From assembly GCA_019925795.1 (NCBI GenBank), contig CM034307.1, forward strand, positions 19,489,197-19,553,196: a stretch of 64,000 nt of DNA, given 5' to 3'. The notes below the pieces were generated by a model. It worked only from the letters and a program-made list of their open reading frames with translations. It ran no database searches and had not been told where the DNA came from. Position 1 is the first letter of the stretch. Every line of letters begins with the position of its first letter. The position numbers were made by a program, and so were the translations under genes. This stretch comes from Dendrobium chrysotoxum. Lineage: Eukaryota > Streptophyta > Magnoliopsida > Asparagales > Orchidaceae. Of the stretch, positions 1 to 12,628 are shown piece by piece.

Positions 1-1728
1 AATATACCATTTGATTTCTGGAAAATATGCATGTTTACATTTTTACAGTCTATAGACTTTCACATGTGGATGTTGGTTCAAGAAGGTTACACTGCACCGT
101 TTCATATGTTGAATGGAGTTAAAACTGAATTATCTTTTAATGAATTGAGTAATGAGGATAGAGAATTCGCACAATTAAATGCTAAATGCCTAAATTATTT
201 CTTTTGCACATTAAAATCAGAAGATTATATGTGAGTGTCTACTTGTAGTACTGGTTAGCAAATTTGGGATAAACTGTGTATCACATACGCAGGAACTAGT
301 AAAGTCAAACAATCTAGGCTAAACATACAGCTGCATGATTACAAACTATTTCGCATGAAACCTAGTGAAACTATATCTGAAATGTATAATAGATTCACCC
401 AGATTGTGACATCCTTCCATGCTTTAGGGAGAGAGTTGTCTAACACTAAAAAAGTGAATAAAATACTACAATGTTTACCTAGCTCGTATGATGCAAAAAT
501 TACTGCAATAACTGAGTCCAAAGAACTAAACATTTATTCAATGTATAATTTGCTTGGGTCACTCATTGCCTACAAGCAAGGAGTGAGTCAACGATAAAGT
601 GATGCAGGTGAAAAGAAGAAGGAGCGAACAGTGGCTCTAAAAGTAAACAATTCTGATAGTGATAATTCTATAGTGGAGGAAGATGACGACATAGCTTTGA
701 TGACTCGTCAGTTCAAGAATTTTCTAAAAAGAAAGCAACGGTGTCATCAAAGCAATTAGAATAAAGGTAAAAGCTTAAAGAATACTAAAGTTGCATCTGA
801 CATAATTTGCTTTGAGTGCAGGAAACTAGGTCATCTCCGAGCTGATTGTCCTAATGTTAAGACTCATCAAACCAAGGAGAAAGGCGAGGAAAGGTCAAAG
901 TTCAAGAAGGGAAAATTTAAGACACAAAAAACATTTTGGGCCGACTCTGCTTCAGAATCATCAGAAGAAGCAGAGGAGGAGATAACAAATTTATGTCTTA
1001 TGACTAATGATAACCTTGATCAATTAGATCAAGATAAGGTATGTCAACTTTCTTATGATGAACTGCTAATTATTTCTAAAAAGATTCATGACTCGTATAG
1101 AAAGTTAAACAAAATGCATGCTAATCTTAACAATGAGTTTAGTACTTTACAAAAAGAGCATGCTAGTGTAGTTAAAGATTTCTCTGACTTGGAAAGAGAT
1201 CATATGTCCCTGCTTGATGAATATGATGCATTAAACAAGAAGCATATTGAATTAACTACTGCACATGATACCTTGAAATCATCACATGTTGGACTAGAGA
1301 ATGCATTTAAGGAACTAGAAGAACTTGCATGTGAACTAGATAGAAGTGAGCATTCATTGAAATTCAAAATTACAAGTCTTAATAAAAGAAATGAATTTCT
1401 AAAAGAAAAACTTCATGTATATGAGAACAAAAAAACACCTCCCACATTTGTTGAGTTTTATAAACCTCCACCATGTGAACCATCTCATTCAAAACCATCA
1501 CGGCATACATCATCTAGATCCAGGAATAGGCACTATCACCCCTGTAGATTAGTTAACACATTTCCTGGTGTTAGGTCTTATTATTGTGGCATTCTAGGTC
1601 ACATAGCCCGCACGTGCACAATTCACCATAGGACACATCTCGTGTGGAGACCTAAGATGCATTCATCACAGCATAACATGCATACATTTCATTCATACAA
1701 GCATAAGGTGGAACCCAAACTCACTTAG
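1..1728 (+). pseudogene. Gag of E1: UBN2-type gag, CCHC knuckle, long coiled coil
   Basis: Gag packages element RNA in virus-like particles. One reading frame (frame 1) runs through the region, broken by stops (for example 232-234, 256-258, 595-597, 1726-1728) but apparently not by frameshifts. The first part resembles the UBN2/Retrotran_gag_2 family of copia gags. A complete CX2CX4HX4C zinc knuckle lies at 808-849 (CFECRKLGHLRADC). An acidic linker follows, then a heptad-rich stretch of about 140 residues at 1000-1430 predicted to form a coiled coil. A second knuckle at 1576-1617 is degenerate: its first Cys is Ser (SYYCGILGHIARTC). Two knuckles flanking a coiled coil fit Sirevirus gags. The true start lies upstream of the window. 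Confidence 0.85.
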
Positions 1729-3097
1729 GTTCCTAAAACTAACCTGTGATTGACATTGTAGGGATGCTCTCATAAAAGACCTAGTGAGAGCATGTGGTAC
1801 TTGGACAGTGGCTGCTCGAGACACATGATTAGAGACATGAAGTAATTCGTGACACTAGAGGCCAAGTCAGGAGGCATGGTGACTTTGGGAGATAATATCA
1901 CCAGGAAAGTGGTGCGCTCAGGTATCATTAGAAATTCTAAGAATTTGGAAATTGAAAATATACTTTTAGTTGATGGTTTAAAGTATAATCTTTTAAGTAT
2001 TAGTCAACTATGTGACAAGGGCTTTGACATAAAGTTTCTTTCTAATAAATGCATGATTAGCCTAAATGATTCTCTTGTGTTAGAAGAAAAATGCATAAAT
2101 AATGTCTATATGTTAGACTTAAACTGCATTAAAATCTCAAACTCTTTATGTTTGAAAATAATAGCTGATGACTTTTGGCTATGGCATAGGAGACCATGCC
2201 ATGCTAGCATGAAAACACTTAGGAACATCACTCAGAAAGACCTAGTTAAAGTCATAACTAAGTTAGACTTTACTAAGAACCATATATGTGATGATTGCCA
2301 GTTAGGAAAACAAGTAAAATCATCTTTTCATTCAATCAAGGATATCAACACCACTAGGCCACTAGAAACTCTCCACATGGACCTATTCGGACCTGTTAGT
2401 ACAGCTAGCCTAGGAGGGAAATTATATGGATTTGTAATAGTAGATGACTACTCCAGGTTTACCTAGGTAAAATTCTTAGCCCATAAGAGTGAGTCATTTG
2501 AAGAGTTTAGAATTTTCTCCACTTGGATTCAAAGGAAATTATGATGTGTAATTTCAACAATTCATAGTGATCAGAGATAGGAATAGAACATAATTTCTCT
2601 GCCCCTAAAACTCCTGAAAATGGAATAGCGAAAAGAAAGAATAGAACACTAATTGAAGCTGCTAGGGCAATGTTGGCTGAATACACTCTACCTAGATACT
2701 TTTGGGCAGAAGCAGTGAATACTTCTTATTATGTTCTAAATAGGGTAAATGTTAGATCCAAACTTAATAAGACACCCTATGAATTGCTTAAGGATAGGAC
2801 ACCCAATCTTTCTCACTTACATGTTTTAGTTGCAAATGCTTTATCTTAATCAATGGTAATCCACCCTTAGGAAAGTTTGATCCTAAATCTGATGAAGGGG
2901 TTTTCTTAGGCTACTCATCTATAGGTAAAGCCTATAGAATCTTTAATAAGAGGACCCTTGTAGTAGAAGAATATACCCATGTGGTATTTGATGAATCCAA
3001 TAAGATCTCTGAACCTAATCATGAAGAAGAAGAAGTTAAGATTATTCAGGGAGTAGAAACCATTGCCATAGAGACTAGAACAGAACCTTAGGAGCAA
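1729..3097 (+). pseudogene. Protease and integrase part of E1 pol, inactivated
   Basis: The aspartic protease active site WYLDSGCSRHM is at 1795-1827, still in the gag frame as expected for a single copia polyprotein. The integrase HHCC zinc site is visible: His codons at 2185 and 2200, Cys codons at 2287 and 2296. The first catalytic Asp (MDLFGP) is at 2380, and VDDYSRF is at 2440-2460, followed by TAG at 2464-2466 where Trp is usual. The third catalytic residue is lost: the motif normally NGVVERKN reads NGIAKRKN, so Glu is Lys (codon 2631-2633, GAA to AAA). A frame change occurs after 2466. The reaction would be strand transfer of cDNA; this copy cannot do it. Confidence 0.85.
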
Positions 3098-4759
3098 TTG
3101 CCTAGAGATTGGAAATTTTCTTCTAGTTATCCTATAGAACTGATCTTAGGAGACCCATCAGAAGGTGTGAAAACTAGGCATGGACTTAGGAAAGAAGTCA
3201 GTCATTCTGTATTTATTTCTATGATTGAACCCTTAAATATAGATCAAGCCTTAAGAGATGAATTATGGATCCTAGCAATGGAAGAGGAGTTAAACTAGTT
3301 TGTTAGGAATGATGTGTAGGAATTAGTCAAGAGACCTAAAGAACAAAGTCTGGTTGGAACTAAGTGGGTCTTTAAAAATAAGATGAATGACTTGGGAATA
3401 GTAGTGAGAAATAAGGATAAATTAGTTGCAAAGGGGTATAACCAAATTGAGGGAATAGATTTTGAAGAAACCTTTGCTCCAGTAGCCAGATTAGAAGCCA
3501 TCAGGGTACTCTTAGCCTTTGCTTGCTTTAGGGGTTTCAAACTGTATCAAATGGATGTTAAGAGTACTTTCCTAAATGGGGTAATTAAAGAAGATGTTTA
3601 TATGGAGCAACCCTCGGGGTTTGAAAACTCACAATTTCCAAACCATATGTTTAAATTGAAAAAAGGCACTATACGGGTTAAAGCAAGAACCTAGAGCCTG
3701 GAATGAAAGACATAGTACATTTCTACTAGATAGAGGCTTTATTGAGGGTAGTGTGGACACCACCCTCTTCTTAAAAAGGTTAGGAGATGAGATACTCATT
3801 GTTCAAAATTATGTAGATGACATTTTATTTGGATCTTAAGAGAAAACCTTATGTGATGAATTCTCAAAGATAATGAGTGACGAGTTCGAAATGAGTATGA
3901 TGGGAGAACTTAATTATTTTCTTAGATTTAGTGTAAAATAAATGGAAGGTGGAACATTCCTTAGCCAATCTAAGTACATCAATGATATTATAAAAAAGTA
4001 TGAAATGGACAATGCTAAGGTTATAAATACTCCCATGAGTTCTAACATTCAATTGGATAAAGATCCTAATGGAAAGTCTGCAGACCAGAAGAAGTATAGG
4101 GAAATAATTGGATCACTTCTCTACTTAACTGTCAGTAGACTGGATATAATGTTTAATGTGTGTCTCAGTGCTCATTTTTAAGATGACCCAAAAGAATCTC
4201 ACATGACTACTGTCAAAAGAATTCCTAGATATCTACTAGGTACCCCAAACTTAGGAATTTGGTATCCTAGATACAGCACTACTTTTGAAATCTTAAGATA
4301 CTCAGATTCAAACTTTGCAGGATGTAGGGTAGATAGAAAAAGTACCTCGGGTACCTGTCAATTCATTAGGTAATCCTTAGTTTCATGGTCCAGTAGAAAA
4401 TAAAATTCGATAGCCCTCTCAACAGCTGAAGCAGAATATATAGTGGTAGGAAGCTGTGTTGCTCAAGTTCTATGGTTAAAATAATAGCTTTTAGATCTTG
4501 GACTATCCGTAGGAATCATCTCAATAATGTGCGATAACACTAGTGCAATTTGCATATCTAAAAATTTAATTCAGCACTCACGAACAAAGCATATAGACAT
4601 CCGACATCACTTCATAAGAGATCATGTAGCCAAGGGAGATATTGAATTACACCATATTGCTACTGAAGATTAACTGGCTGACATTTTCACAAAACCACAA
4701 GCATATGACACATTTTGTACATTGAGAACAAAATTAGGTGTCATCGATATTCATTCTTG
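3098..4759 (+). pseudogene. Reverse transcriptase and RNase H part of E1 pol, inactivated
   Basis: RT motifs appear in order: KWVFKNK and KLVAKGYNQ (3365-3445), FAPVARLEAIR (3474-3506), YQMDVKSTFLNG (3544-3580), then a frameshift, then the catalytic YVDDI at 3810-3824 in another frame. RNase H motifs follow (STSGTCQFI, SWSSRK, ALSTAEAEY, 4340-4440), then the HIDIRHHFIRDHV region (4590-4630) and the copia pol terminal motif ADIFTKP (4677-4697). The polyprotein stop is at 4757-4759. At least two frameshifts and about ten stops make it non-functional. The family would synthesise cDNA from element RNA. Confidence 0.87.
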
Positions 4760-4762
4760 ATT

Positions 4763-4907
<145 letters not shown>

Positions 4908-4989
4908 TTTGTGTGTTTTCTGTCTGTTTGTTGTTTTATTTTTAAAATTAAAAAAAAAAACAAAAAAAGTTTCCTGATCCTCTCACACT

Positions 4990-5570
4990 CATCTTGCTAA
5001 TACATAATCTTAGTTTCCAGTGCTAATCATATTATACGATTACATATCGTATTGTACGATACCTACTAATACACCAATCACAGCCTTCAATTCTTTTAAC
5101 GGTCCAGATATGTCTGAAATTATATCCATGGTACTATACGAACTACCCATTGTACGGTACAATACACATTATTGATCATCATACTGTACGAACCACCCAT
5201 CGTACTGTATGATATACGTGTCAATTTGGATTGGGAAGAATTTAAACTTGGCTGGTATGAAATTTATTACGGTTCGTACTATACGAACACCCGTTCATAC
5301 TATATAATCAATTTAGTCAAAAGTCATTCAGACGACTCCTCAGGACGAATGGCCTCTCACTCACATTCGTCCAGTACGATTCTGATTGTACTGTATGATT
5401 TGACTCAATTTTCTAAAAAGTTGTCTAGACGAAATAACTCACCTGATCGTACTGTACGATCCTATATTATACTGTATGATAGTGCTGAAACTCTATAAAT
5501 TGAAGGGATTTCATTCTCCATTTCACTCAACTCTTTCAACTCCTTGCTCCCTTTAAACACTTTTTGCTCT
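4990..5570 (+). promoter_or_regulatory. Internal promoter-like block of E1: dyad array plus TATA before the aORF
   Basis: Between pol and the accessory ORF lies a cluster of imperfect and perfect 15-bp dyads of type ATCRTACTGTAYGAT (for example 5185-5213, 5446-5460, 5466-5480). The last two are 20 bp apart centre to centre. A TATA-like box TATAAAT lies at 5494-5500, 13 bp after the last dyad and about 70 bp before the ATG at 5571. The same kind of dyad fills the U3 of the E1 LTR. Sequence facts are the dyads, TATA and spacing; promoter activity is inference. Confidence 0.6.
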
Positions 5571-6689
5571 ATGGCTGGTGGAAGCAAGCAAGGCCGACTG
5601 ATCGAGGGGAGCTCCTCCTCCTCTCGCCAGGTCAATGACCGATATCTCTCCGCAGCTGACGAAAAAGCCTACAAAAAATTCAAAGAGGCCAAAATTACTC
5701 CTTCACGCATGCTTAATCAAGCCGCACTCAATTTCAAGGTGATGAATCTCTTTGCCTCCATGACTCTTCAATTCCTCCTTACCCTAGCTTTTTTATTTCA
5801 TTCTGAACTCCTCTATGAATTTTTAGCAAACCTTAAGATCGACCTAGAATGCACAACCCATACTTCATATATCTGCAAGCAAAACATCATCATCACTAAA
5901 GACGATATCGCTGAGCATATTGGCCTATCCACTGAAAGACCTCATCCCCAATATCTCCTCATAAATAATTTCGTTTGGTCATCTATCAATATGCTCCTTA
6001 GGAATGTAGCCATCAATTCCTACCTACCACTTATCCAAAGCCTAAATTAAAATGCCCGTGTTATCCAGCATGTTCTTCGCACATCAATTATACCCAAAGC
6101 TGGAGATCACATCCACATTACCCCATTGTTGTTAGTAGTGACATATTTAATCATGTCAGCCACAAAATTTGATGAAGCTTAAATGATTTTAGATTATATT
6201 CATGCCTTGGCTACTCTCCGCTATCCCAGTGCTTGACGAAAACAAAATCATGCTCTAGGACACATCATTGGATACATCCTAGATGCCAAATACCAAATTC
6301 ACTATCCTCTCCCTCTAGAAAATCTTCCAATCTTTTATACAGTGCCTCTTTTCGTATTCTATTCCATCGGGGGGCCGTGCAAGCTGATCTCAATTTTTTA
6401 TGAAGAAGAGGCTGCTGCTCCTGGCGAAGCACCTCCACCACCACCAATATAACCAGCTGGCCTTGCACACCCTACCTACCCTCCTGATGACACTATTTAC
6501 CGACTTGATCATTTGGAAATGAGATTGGACTCCCACATTGATCAATAATGCCAACAGCATGAAAATGACATGAAATGGTTTGGGGAACGCTTCACCTCAA
6601 TAGATCACCAATTTGCGTCCCTCCATCAGCATTTTCAAGTGGTTCCACCACCTCCACCACCACCTCTGGATCAGGATCCTAATTTTTAA
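5571..6689 (+). pseudogene. Accessory ORF (aORF) of E1, 372 codons, five nonsense codons
   Basis: From ATG at 5571 a single frame runs to a terminal stop at 6687-6689, interrupted only by stops at 6048, 6180, 6234, 6450 and 6546, with no frameshift visible. Features: a Ser-rich N-terminus (GSSSSSRQ), a hydrophobic stretch LQFLLTLAFLF, the block VLRTSIIPKAGDHIHITPLLL, an acidic and proline-rich linker, and a C-terminus PPPPPPPLDQDPNF. It aligns over its length with 16245-17372. The fold recalls proteins annotated as 'putative plant transposon protein' found downstream of plant retrotransposon pol genes; I recall this family only by general pattern. It occupies the place of the Sirevirus env-like ORF, but I see no signal peptide. 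Function unknown. Confidence 0.7.
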
Positions 6690-7040
6690 ATGCTTTAGTT
6701 TGTTGTATTTCCTTCTATTAGTTGCTTATGTTTGTAATTCTTGCTTTTGTATTGTTATGTGTTGTTCTTCTCTTTTTGCTGATGTCAAAAGGGGGAGAAG
6801 TTTTTGTAATGTTATATTCTTCAATTTAATGCTATTTATCGTTCCTATTATATTGTGTTATTTTCATTCTTTTTATTTTAAATTTCAAAAAAAAAATATA
6901 AAACAAAAAATATAAAAAGAATTTTGAACATCCTCCGATATTTTAAAATATATCATCCTAGTGAGGGGGAGGTAAGGAAGAAATAACATCTACTGTGGGT
7001 ATCAGATAATATTATTTGACACCATCAAAAAGGGAGAGAT
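6690..7040 (+). other. E1 3' untranslated part with three polypurine tracts
   Basis: Three purine runs precede the 3' LTR: 6787-6800 (AAAAGGGGGAGAAG), about 6962-6980 (GAGGGGGAGGTAAGGAAG) and 7027-7039 (AAAAAGGGAGAGA). The last abuts the LTR and is the functional PPT position for plus-strand priming. Duplicated PPTs are a described Sirevirus trait. The same three recur in E3. Confidence 0.8.
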
Positions 7041-8820
7041 TGTTGTAATCTAGGATCCTGAGCACTTAATTTTGATGATGACAAATAAAAATTACTGAAT
7101 TAATATGTTATTCTTTTCAAATTATAAATGTTTATTCTTGTCTGTGAGCACTAACATTTCAGGTAAGATACAAATAATTCAAGACTGCTGGAGACTCAAG
7201 GCTGGGTAGAATAGGATGTACAAAATCTTATATTTTTTTCTTTTATTTTTTTTCTTGAGTCTGCCACAAAAGCATGTATGTAAAAGGAGTGACCATGCGT
7301 ATACACACAGGGGGAATTTTTTTTAAGAAGGAAAATTTTTTTTAAAACATATCGTATTGTACTACTTTAAATCATACTGTATGATAGGTCATTAATACTC
7401 AAGCTAACAGCTAAATTCTGTATGATTAGTATTATAAACTAATCATACTGTATGATTATTATCGTAATGTATGATTGGCTTCTTTTCATAAACCCTAGCC
7501 GCTAGAATAACTTTGGTAAGATTTAATTTTGATTTTTTGAATAAATCATACTGAACGATCACAATCATATTGTACGGTTATTTGAAATCTTGCCAAAATT
7601 AAGTCCCGTAATCAGGCAATTAAATCTTGGTTTCTTAATAGCATTTGATCGTATTGTACGATGAACAGAGATGATTTTGGATCATCCCATCAATTGTACC
7701 AGACGAAATCATGATTTATTGAATTGATCATCCCGGACAATATTTATATCATACCAAATGATGGACTGAAATAAACTAATAGTACTGTATGAATGGTACA
7801 GTGCGGGACGATGGGCAGAGATGAATTTCATTCATCCCATAGATCGTCCCGTATAAACAGCTGACAATAAACTGACCGTCCAGTATGATCTCTAGATCGT
7901 ACTGTACGATGTTCATAAAAAATTATGAACTGTTCATCTGCATTCGTACAGAATGAATCTATTTTTAAACTAATCGTACTGTATGATATTATATCATACT
8001 ATACAAACAGAAACATCAAATTGGAATTTTTAGGGTTTTCTGGAGCCTGATTTAAAAATAACTTTTTAATTTTCAATGAGTTATTATTGAGGCCGTGTTA
8101 GACAGAAGAAGTAACTCTTGAGGGGGAGCTTTTGGAGAGATCCAAGATTTTTGAGAGGAAGGAGAAGGTGAGCTTGAGCGTGAGGGAGAAGGAGTGTGAG
8201 GGGATCACACGGTTTCTCCGAGCTAGCTGCACGCTTGCTCCTCCTATGGCTTTGGTGAGTCTCTAGAAGGCTCTCTAGGAAGAGAGGCTTCAAGGTCGAC
8301 ATCCTCAAAGGTACTCCGCCGTCTCCAGGAGGGAGAAAAAGGAGAAGGTCCGCTACCGTCACCGGGAGGGTGACATAGCGTTTGGTACTCCACCACACTG
8401 GGGAAGGTGAAAGTGAGTCTTATAAAGGCTTCTCTGCCTTGTTGTGGGAGCAAAAGAAGAGTCAACTTTTATTAGTGCAAATCCCGGAGTGGAGGACTCT
8501 ATGGAGTGGACGTAGGTCAAGTGACCGAACCACTATAAAAATCTCTGGTGTATTTTTTCCATTTTTATCACACTTTACTTTTCACGCATTTATTTATTCT
8601 TTTAAATTGCTTGGTGAAAAATCTAATTTTGATCTCGTATTATGAAATTTGTAATTGTGTCACCAATATCGTAGTTGTAAATGAATTACTAGCTTCCGCA
8701 TTCTACTTGTTAAGTTATTATTTTAAAAATAAAAAAAAAAATAGAACTCCTATTTAGGTTTAAAATTTAAAATACCAATTCACCCCCCCCCCCCCCCTCT
8801 TGGTGCATCTCATACTTTCA
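7041..8820 (+). repeat. 3' LTR of E1 (about 1.78 kb)
   Basis: The LTR starts TGTTGTAATC right after the PPT and ends CTTTCA at 8820. U3 (about 7345-8010) holds an array of 15-bp dyads of the A/T type, many in pairs with a 4-bp spacer. U5 contains a block shared with E2 and E3 (about 8503-8545, ending AACCACTATAAA) and a C15 run at 8783-8797 within the shared motif AATTCACCCCC. The start is fixed by PPT and by alignment to other LTR starts; the end is inferred from the terminal CA and loss of similarity. Confidence 0.8.
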
Positions 8821-9928
8821 TCTAAGTCCAAAGCTCTCTCAAGAAATTCTTCCTAAGAGTTCCTTTAACATCCAAAAATCTTTTCAAAAGACTTCAATGA
8901 GATGCTTAAGTTCTAAGCTTCAAAAACCCTAAATTTTTAATTAGTCTATCATTGTTCATACATTACGATTAGTTTAAAACTAATGTTCATTCAGTACGAT
9001 GGAACAGTCATTCAAATAAACTGTTCAAATTTTGCATACTTATCGTATAGTACGATCATAAATTTGTATGATATGATTAGTTCAATTTCACCCTATTCGT
9101 ACAAGACGATTAATGGGATGATTGAAAATCATCTCTATCGATCGTCTGGTATGATTTACATCGTGCAATATGTTCAGTTCAAACATCAATAGATCATACA
9201 GTATGATTAACATTTTACTATGTGATTAGTTTAAAAATTAAGGTGTTCATCTAATACAGCATTCATAATGACTGAATTTTGTCTATGTCAATCATACGGT
9301 ACGATCTTCATCGTATAGTATAATTTGCCATATTTATTAAACCTTAATTTAATTGATTAATCACGGCGATAATTAAGCAAGATTTTAAATATCATACAGT
9401 ACGATTGGGATCGTATAATATGATTAGTTCAAAATTAGATTTTTAAAATACTTACTTAAATTAACTAGCGGCTAGGGTTTCCAGATGGAAACAAATCATA
9501 TAGTATAATATAGATTTTATAGTATGATTAGATCATTAGCATTAATGATATAATTAGCCATTAACCCTCTATTTTTGTATATATGATCATACAATATGAT
9601 CGTAATCGTATGATATGATTAGTTCAAAAAAAATTCAACTTAATTTTTCTTACTCCACTATGGTGTGCGTATGGTCATCAATTTAGCATACACCCTTATA
9701 TGGCTAGACTCAAGAAATATAAAATAAGGAAAATAAAAATATAGACACTTTTGAAATACATCCTATTCTACCTAGAATTGAGTGGTATATGATTGGTATA
9801 TGATGTACTCAAAATGTTAGTACACACAAAAATGATAATATCCAATATATATGCTAGAAGAAATAAAATCTCAATCAATAGTATTTGTTATCATTAAAAT
9901 CATAAGCTAGGGATCCTAGATTACAATA
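8821..9928 (-). repeat. Inverted, truncated LTR of a related Sirevirus-like element
   Basis: Read on the minus strand this begins TATTGTAATCTAGGATCC at 9928, like the E1 LTR start, then shows the same U3 with paired 15-bp dyads (for example about 9290-9325, 9393-9427 and 9586-9620) and the AGGGTTTTT block upstream of the LTR TATA. It stops at 8821, exactly where the E1 3' LTR ends, so the R/U5 part is missing. E1 probably inserted into this older inverted LTR; its remainder should lie left of the window. Confidence 0.72.
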
Positions 9929-9937
9929 TTAAACACT

Positions 9938-12628
9938 TCAATGATAAGAGTGTTTGTTGTTTATATGTTTATTTATTGATTTAATTTCATTGGATTGATG
10001 ATTTACTAAAGTTTTAATGATTTACTCATTTTTATATTTTAATGAATATTTTAATGTATCAAATATATGGTCCACTTCTTAAATTTTTTATTTACATTGA
10101 TTTCTAGAGTGAATACATTTTTCATAAATACTAGACCCAAAGATTAGTCTAATTCCTTTGAGTTTACTAAATTTGGATTTTTTTAGAATTAATTATGAAA
10201 TTTATAAATTTGATGCATATTATGTATTAAGTTTGACCAAATTATTGATTTTTTTATTTACAGCGATTTATGGAGATTTTATATTTTTCATAAATATTAG
10301 CTTAGAGATGAGCCCAATGCCGTTGAGTTTGCTCAATTTACAGTTTTCTAGAATTAGTTATAGATTATTGAAGTTTGAGGACTTAATGGATTTATTTAAT
10401 ATATAATTAGGGGTATTTTCTTATTTTTTATATCAAATCAACTTCAAACCTCTTGAAATCTTCTCCAAATATGAAGAATGACTCCATGGGATGATTTAAA
10501 GTATTTAAAATTATTTTGGTAATTTTTATATATTTTTAAATATTTATTTTAATTAATTAGTAAATTATTTAATTTCTAAAATTAATTTTAATTTTGGATG
10601 AATCTGATAGGGCTTTTATTTTTTATTAAGCTTTTAATTTTGATATATTGACATATTATATATAATTTTTGGAATTAATATGAATTTTTAGTGAATTTTT
10701 AAAGTTCTTTGGTTAATTATGTATATGAATCTTGGGTTTGCTAAATGATAGACAAAATGACCTTCAAATGTAGTGAAATTTTAAACATAGATAGATGAAT
10801 ACATGTGCTTCAAACAACTAAATTTGGTCTCATCAATGTCTTCGGAGGTTAAGATATCAATCACCAAACCTAAATGTATCTATAGGTTTGGTAATTTATA
10901 TTAGGATCTAGACTTATGGGATTTGGATGAAATCAGTGGCTAACTAACCCTTACCCGTAGCAATATAATCACAATAAAAGTCAACCCCTAATTCATTTTG
11001 GATTCTTGGTTAAGAATTTTTAAATCCATAGGTCAAATAATGACTCATGAACATAGAAAATTCATTTGGACTATTTAGATAGTTTCAATTGAGTTAAATT
11101 TTTTGGAGATGTGTTAAACATCTCTAAGAAATATACCCTCTAATTAGATCCCATGGTGACCTATATTTCATAAATAATTTAAGAAATACCCCAGGGGATT
11201 TTCCTAAAATTATGATTAATAAATTATATATCATGACCTAAGACCATGGGGGGCTTGATAGTGTTCCTCATGTTGAATCCATAGAGCCTAAGAATGTGCA
11301 ATTTGGACAAGTAGAAGAGGAGATATGAATTTTCAAAGATCTACTAATTTTTTGGTGAAAGTAAATCCTTAATTATACAGTTAGATTCCCTTTCCACATG
11401 GCGCTCTCTGATTGAGCACCCAATCATTAACGCACTAATTGTATGAATGTAAGATTATTGTGAGTCGTTGGATCAAGATCAAGCAGTTCAGATTTAAAGC
11501 CTCAAAACCATGGGATCAAAGTATGAAATGAGATACGATGGAATCAGGACCTTCATTTGGAATAAATGGTCCTAATTTTATCTTCATCCTCCCATTCAAC
11601 ATAATGACTGTAAGCGTATTTTGGCCAGATCCTGGAGATTGGCTAGATGGATTTAGTTTAAACTTCACATAGAGCATCAGTAGAGTGAGAACTTTCAATC
11701 CAATTGTTTGATCTGTATGGATTGAATGCTTCTTTCACACTTGCTCGAACCGAGCTAAAATGGAGTTTGGGAATAGAGGATTACCTAATATAAAGCTCTA
11801 ATTTCCTTGGCCTTGCTTTAGGCACGATCAACTGGCCTTAGAATGTTTCTTTTCAAGAAGTTAGGATCCAGGGATGAATGGGTTGGATGTTGAGTTTTCA
11901 CAGTGGAAACCTCATCGAAGCTCGCTTAAAACCACCTCAAGACCTCACATAGATAACTGGAAAATGAAGAAAATGACACTCTCACTCTCTAAATGCTAAA
12001 TAATATCAAAAATTGAACCCTACTTCAGATAAATTGAGGGGTATTTATAATTTTATGAAATATACTTAGATAGGATTATAACTCTGTTTAGGCCCTCTTC
12101 AACAACAGGGTTAGGTCAGGTATGCTTTAGAGGGTTCAAGGAAGACGTCCTAAAGCTTTGAGGGTTTGGGTTGGGCTGGATTGTAAGAGTGGGCTTAACT
12201 CGTGGGTCACATACTAGTAATTTGTAATAAGATGGCTGGACTTGACTAAACTAAGCTGTCAGTTGAGGTGACAAGCCTCTTGGAACATTCCTAAACTCAA
12301 TTTGAGTGCCACCTTGACTTGGGTAAGCCGAGCATGCAAGCTAGTTGAGTTTAGGTACTTTGAGTGGCATTTGATTAGCTCAATGAGTCAACTCAGTTAA
12401 GTCAAAGGGTTAGGCTAACTAGGGTAGATGTAATGAGCCATAGGGAATGCAATGGAAGTGCTTGCTTGGGTCAATTGAGTCTAGGTTTAGATTGGGTCCA
12501 ATGCATAGTGATTTTGACCATTTGGGTCAAGCCATGTGGCTAATCCAAGTGGACTCAATGCATGGGCCACCTAGGATTAGCTTCTAGGGATCTTATGGAT
12601 AGCCCTATAGCTTTAGATGGATTTAATC
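9938..12628 (-). repeat. Long LTR-like block A, left part (Tat-type Ty3/gypsy LTR, minus)
   Basis: From about 10440 onward this aligns with 33388-35560 (block B), for example a shared CTTTCCACATGGCGC segment at about 11391 and 34312 and shared text on either side. A minus-strand TATA-like box (rc of GGGGTATTTATA, 12045-12056) is also present in block B (34967-34978). No coding potential was found. The assignment as LTR rests on block B lying downstream of a Tat-type integrase. The segment 9938-10440 aligns poorly and the left boundary is tentative, supported only by a possible TSD. Confidence 0.5.

Noticed and set aside
8084..8465. Minus-strand ORFs of 73-104 codons in the E1 3' LTR
   Set aside because: They arise from the purine-rich U5 leader read in antisense; no conserved product.
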